Assembly: GCF_023100905.1 (NCBI RefSeq)
Contig: NZ_CP064686.1
Coordinates: forward strand, 310,001 to 374,000
Source of the DNA: Bradyrhizobium sp. 4
GTDB taxonomy: Bacteria; Pseudomonadota; Alphaproteobacteria; Rhizobiales; Xanthobacteraceae
Length of the DNA stretch: 64,000 bases
Direction of reading: 5' to 3'
Positions 61,138-64,000 of the stretch are shown here, one piece after another. The notes beneath the pieces were generated by a model. The model did not search any database, was not told the DNA's origin, and was given only the letters and a program-made list of their open reading frames with translations. Each line of letters opens with the position of its first letter. Positions within the stretch are counted from its first letter, which is position 1. The translations under genes were made by a program, and so were the position numbers.

Positions 61138-62652
61138 GTGACAGTTGTCCTTCCCACGCCAGCCCAGTTGCGCAGCGTCGCCGACCAGTGCGGCCTTTCG
61201 CTGACCGACGACGACGTCGCCTCGTTCCGCGGCCTGATGCAGGGCTCGATCGAAGCCTACAATCTCGTCGGCGCCATGCCGGACGAGGTGCCGGAGGTCA
61301 AATATCCGCGCACGCCGGGCTATCGGCCCTCGCCGGAAGAGAACCCGCGCAACGCCTGGTATCGCAAGTCGACCGTGAAGGGTGCGGCGAGCGGCAAGCT
61401 CAAGGGCAAGACGGTCGCACTGAAAGACAACATCATGCTCGCCGGCGTGCCCATGATGAACGGCTCGGCGACGCTCGAAGGCTACGTCCCCGATTTCGAC
61501 GCCACCATCGTCACCCGCATGCTCGATGCCGGCGCCGAGATCGCCGGAAAAGTCCATTGCGAATCCTTCTGCATGTCCGGCGGCAGCCACACCAACGCGG
61601 TCGGCGCCGTCCACAATCCGCACAAGATGGGCTATTCGGCCGGCGGCTCGTCGTCAGGCTCCGGCGTCGTCGTCGCGCTCGGCGAGGTCGACATGGCAAT
61701 CGGCGGCGACCAGGGTGGTTCGATCCGCATGCCGTCCTCGTTCTGCGGCACCTACGGCATGAAGCCGACCTGGGGCCTCGTGCCCTACACCGGCATCATG
61801 CCGATCGAGGTGTTCGTCGATCACACCGGCCCGATGACGGCGACCGTCGCCGACAACGCGCTGCTGCTGGAGGTGCTGGCCGGCGACGACGGCTACGATC
61901 CCCGCATCAAGGCGCCCAAGGTCGAGGAGTACACCAAGGCGCTCGGCCAGGGCGTCAAGGGCATGAAGATCGGCATCCTCAAGGAAGGTTTTGAGCAGGC
62001 GAACGCGGAGGCCGCCGTGAACGAAAGCGTGCGGGAGGCCGCAAAGCGTTTCAGGGATCTCGGCGCCACGGTCGAGACCGTTTCGATCCCGATGCATCTC
62101 ATGGGTCCCGCGATCTGGACGCCGATCGGCACCGAGGGCATGACCCAGACCATGATGTATGGCGACGGCTATGGGCTGAGCCGGTCCGATCTCTATTCGA
62201 CCACGTTGATGGACTTCCATCGCGGCTGGCGGCGGCAGGCCGATTCACTGTCCGAGACCACAAAGCTGTTTCTGCTGCTCGGCACCTACATCAACAACAC
62301 TTTTGGTCCGCGCTATTACGGCAAGGCGCTCAACATCTCGCGACGCCTGACCGCGGCCTACGACAAGGCCTTCAAAGACTACGATTTGCTGCTGCTGCCG
62401 ACCACGCCGATGAAGGCGACGAAGCTGCCGGAGCCCACGGCTAGCCGCGAGGACTATGTCGCACGTGCGCTGGAGATGATCTCCAACACTGCGCCGTTCG
62501 ACATCACCCATCATCCCGCGATGTCGCTGCCCTGCGGCATGGTCGACGGCCTGCCCGTCGGCCTGATGCTGGTCGGCCGCATGTTCGAGGAATCCACCAT
62601 CTACCGCGCCGCCCACGCCTTCGAGCAGATCGGCGACTGGAAGAAGATGTGA
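61138..62652 (+). CDS. Amidase (amidase-signature family)
   Basis: This 504-residue enzyme has the catalytic Lys in KTVALKDNIMLAG, the cis-Ser in SAGGSSSGSG and the nucleophile Ser in GGDQGGSIRMP, with FCGTYGMKPTWGLVPYTG beyond. It resembles Rhodococcus-type amidases that act with nitrile or amide degradation. The GTG start at 61138 has CAGGAGAG about 6 bases upstream and starts the family-like VVLPTPAQLRSVADQ. It lies between the amide-binding protein and the permease, so it probably hydrolyses the imported amide. Confidence 0.92.
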   Translation: MTVVLPTPAQLRSVADQCGLSLTDDDVASFRGLMQGSIEAYNLVGAMPDEVPEVKYPRTPGYRPSPEENPRNAWYRKSTVKGAASGKLKGKTVALKDNIMLAGVPMMNGSATLEGYVPDFDATIVTRMLDAGAEIAGKVHCESFCMSGGSHTNAVGAVHNPHKMGYSAGGSSSGSGVVVALGEVDMAIGGDQGGSIRMPSSFCGTYGMKPTWGLVPYTGIMPIEVFVDHTGPMTATVADNALLLEVLAGDDGYDPRIKAPKVEEYTKALGQGVKGMKIGILKEGFEQANAEAAVNESVREAAKRFRDLGATVETVSIPMHLMGPAIWTPIGTEGMTQTMMYGDGYGLSRSDLYSTTLMDFHRGWRRQADSLSETTKLFLLLGTYINNTFGPRYYGKALNISRRLTAAYDKAFKDYDLLLLPTTPMKATKLPEPTASREDYVARALEMISNTAPFDITHHPAMSLPCGMVDGLPVGLMLVGRMFEESTIYRAAHAFEQIGDWKKM

Positions 62653-62683
62653 GCGAGGCATTGATGCGGGCCAACGGAACAGG

Positions 62684-62776
62684 GAAGCGTTTCCGCGCGA
62701 CGTGGATACCGGTTCGCGCCAGGAAAACGTGTCAAGACAACAAGCCTGAGCCCCGTTCCGATTCCATCGGAACGGG
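62684..62776. repeat. Dispersed repeat ending in an 11-bp palindrome, between amidase and LivH gene
   Basis: AGCGTTTCCGCGCGA near 62685, a GTGGATACCGGTTCGCG core and a terminal hairpin CCCGTTCCGAT-TCC-ATCGGAACGGG (62752-62776) match a repeat type known to me as frequent in Bradyrhizobium and Rhodopseudomonas. It ends 15 bases before the permease ATG and may set mRNA stability or partial termination. Confidence 0.65.
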
Positions 62777-62790
62777 AAAGGCGCTGGCGC

Positions 62791-63648
62791 ATGGCTAACG
62801 CGTTCGTCGCGGCGTTCGAGATCCTGAGCTTCGGCGCGATCATCGTCCTGATCGTGCTGGGGCTCGGGATCATCGCCAGCATGATGGGCATCTTCAACTT
62901 CGCGCAGGGCGAGTTCGTTCTGCTCGGGGCCTACATTACCTATCTCGCCTATGCCAAGGGCCTGCCGATCTGGGCCGGCATGGTCGCCGCGCCCTTCGTC
63001 GTCGGCGCGCTCGGCTTCGTGCTGGAGGCGCTGATCATCCGACGCTTTTACGCAGCCCCCATCGTCGCCATGCTCGGCACCTATGCGCTCGGCTTGATCA
63101 TCCGCGAATCCGTGCGCGGCCTGATCGGCGGCTTCTATCTCACCGTGCCGGAGCCGATCGGCGGCTCGATCGACATCGGCGCCATGCACATCTCGGCATG
63201 GCGCTTCACCATCATCGTCATCACGGCGCTGGTGATGGGCGGCTGCTATCTGCTGCTGGCGCGCACCAGCTTCGGCCTGCGCGTGCGCGCCACGCTGGAA
63301 AATCCGTCGCTGGCACGCGCCTCCGGAATCTCCACGCCGCTGATCTACGGCGCCACCTTTGCGTTCGGCGCGGCGCTTGCCGGCCTTGCCGGCGCGCTGA
63401 TCGTCCCCGTGTTCAGCCTGTTTGCCGATCTCGGCCTGCGCTTCCTGATCCAGGGCTTCGTCGCGGTCATGGTTGGCGGCGTCGGTTCCTTCATCGGGCC
63501 GGTCGCGGGCGCCGGCGTCATCGGCACGCTCAGTGCCGCGCTGCCCTGGGTGATGGCGCCCGTCGTGGCCGATGTCCTCGTCTTCGTTCTCGCCATCGTC
63601 TTCATCAAATTCCGGCCGCAGGGCCTCATTGCTGGAAAAGGGGTTTAG
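62791..63648 (+). CDS. Branched-chain amino-acid/amide-type ABC permease (LivH)
   Basis: This 285-residue integral membrane protein has LivH landmarks: LGLGIIASMMGIFNFAQGEF, LLGAYITYLAYAKGLP, FGLRVRATLENPSLARASGI (cytoplasmic loop) and VGGVGSFIGPVAGAGVIG. It is the first transport gene of the locus and is followed by a binding protein; the ATPases and second permease are probably beyond the window. The substrate is probably an amide or urea derivative from context. Confidence 0.92.
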   Translation: MANAFVAAFEILSFGAIIVLIVLGLGIIASMMGIFNFAQGEFVLLGAYITYLAYAKGLPIWAGMVAAPFVVGALGFVLEALIIRRFYAAPIVAMLGTYALGLIIRESVRGLIGGFYLTVPEPIGGSIDIGAMHISAWRFTIIVITALVMGGCYLLLARTSFGLRVRATLENPSLARASGISTPLIYGATFAFGAALAGLAGALIVPVFSLFADLGLRFLIQGFVAVMVGGVGSFIGPVAGAGVIGTLSAALPWVMAPVVADVLVFVLAIVFIKFRPQGLIAGKGV

Positions 63649-63652
63649 TCAC

Positions 63653-64000
63653 ATGTTCGATCGCACTCAGCTCTCCCGCCGCCGCTTCCTCTCGAATTTC
63701 GCCTTTGCCTCCGGCGCGGTCGCAACCGGCGTCGGCAGCTGGGTGATCCCGGCGCCCTGGGCCAATGCGGCCGAGGCCCCGATTAAGGTCGGTATCGCCA
63801 CCGACCTCACGGGGCCGATCGCCTATGCCGGCAATGCCGACGCCAACGTCGCCAAGATGGTGATCAAGGAGATCAACGCCGGCGGCGGTCTGCTCGGCCG
63901 CCCGCTCGAGCTCTACATCGAGGACACCGCCTCGAACGAATCCGTCGCGGTCGGCAACGTCCGCAAGCTGATCCAGCGCGACAAGGTCGACATGGTGCTC
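63653..64000 (+). CDS. ABC substrate-binding protein, Tat-exported, N-terminal part
   Basis: The gene is open to the window end, giving 116 residues. The twin-arginine signal LSRRRFLSNFAFASGAVATG is followed by a likely cleavage after NAAEA. The mature start KVGIATDLTGPIAYAGNADA, ANVAKMVIKEINAGGGLLGR and LELYIEDTASNESVAVGN are of Peripla_BP_6 type, near urea/amide binding proteins. It starts 4 bases after the LivH stop and is co-transcribed. The rest lies outside the window. Confidence 0.9.
   Translation, partial: MFDRTQLSRRRFLSNFAFASGAVATGVGSWVIPAPWANAAEAPIKVGIATDLTGPIAYAGNADANVAKMVIKEINAGGGLLGRPLELYIEDTASNESVAVGNVRKLIQRDKVDMVL

Overview
The window looks like the chromosome of a Bradyrhizobium-type alphaproteobacterium. 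Evidence: GC-rich codons, the PHA genes phaR/phaA/phaB, a typical alphaproteobacterial housekeeping set (lysC, ptsP, prfA, prmC, ubiG, argJ, secA with a C-terminal zinc tail), ACC deaminase next to its Lrp-type regulator, and several dispersed palindromic repeats of the kind common in this genus. The species call is inference; no rRNA or tRNA gene was found.

Region 1, about 1-10,050, is the end of a mobile element, visibly less GC-rich than the rest. It starts inside a tyrosine integrase. It then carries an AlpA-type regulator, a possible distant rolling-circle-type replication protein, a translationally coupled packaging block (small-terminase candidate, HNH/NUMOD3 nuclease, large terminase, two small proteins), a tandem stem-loop region, and a zinc-ribbon-like small protein directly behind a perfect GTTC-N7-GTTC LexA box. 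On the other strand lie a RepA-like AAA ATPase and a two-gene DUF5343 plus Swt1-type HEPN module. No portal, capsid or tail gene is present. The element therefore looks like a phage satellite or packaging-competent integrative element with a probable defence or toxin cargo, which is the most novel content here.

Region 2, 10.1-33.7 kb, is core metabolism: an amidase with a histone H1-like basic tail; a methionine operon (metY-like plus metA-like) behind a structured leader; a polysaccharide deacetylase; recQ; acdS and acdR divergent; a PLP enzyme; a diguanylate cyclase; an esterase; a branched-chain aminotransferase; phaR, phaA and phaB; two small-molecule enzymes; gloB; a methyltransferase; DUF4167; and prmC.

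Region 3, 33.8-40.5 kb, is a branched-chain-amino-acid-type ABC transporter (permease-ATPase fusion, strong terminator after the binding-protein gene) with a divergent RpoA-CTD-like protein and a MarR regulator. It separates prmC from prfA, which are usually close together. Region 4, 40.5-59.1 kb, is housekeeping: prfA, ptsP, lysC, a PH-domain protein, ubiG, a permease, DUF1178, a nitrilase-family amidase, glutaredoxin, comF, a methyltransferase, mutT, a TadG-like protein, argJ, a parvulin-type isomerase and secA.

Region 5, from 59.2 kb to the end, is an amide-uptake locus: a MarR regulator divergent from an AmiC-like ligand-binding protein without a signal peptide, then an amidase, a LivH permease and a Tat-exported binding protein cut by the window end.
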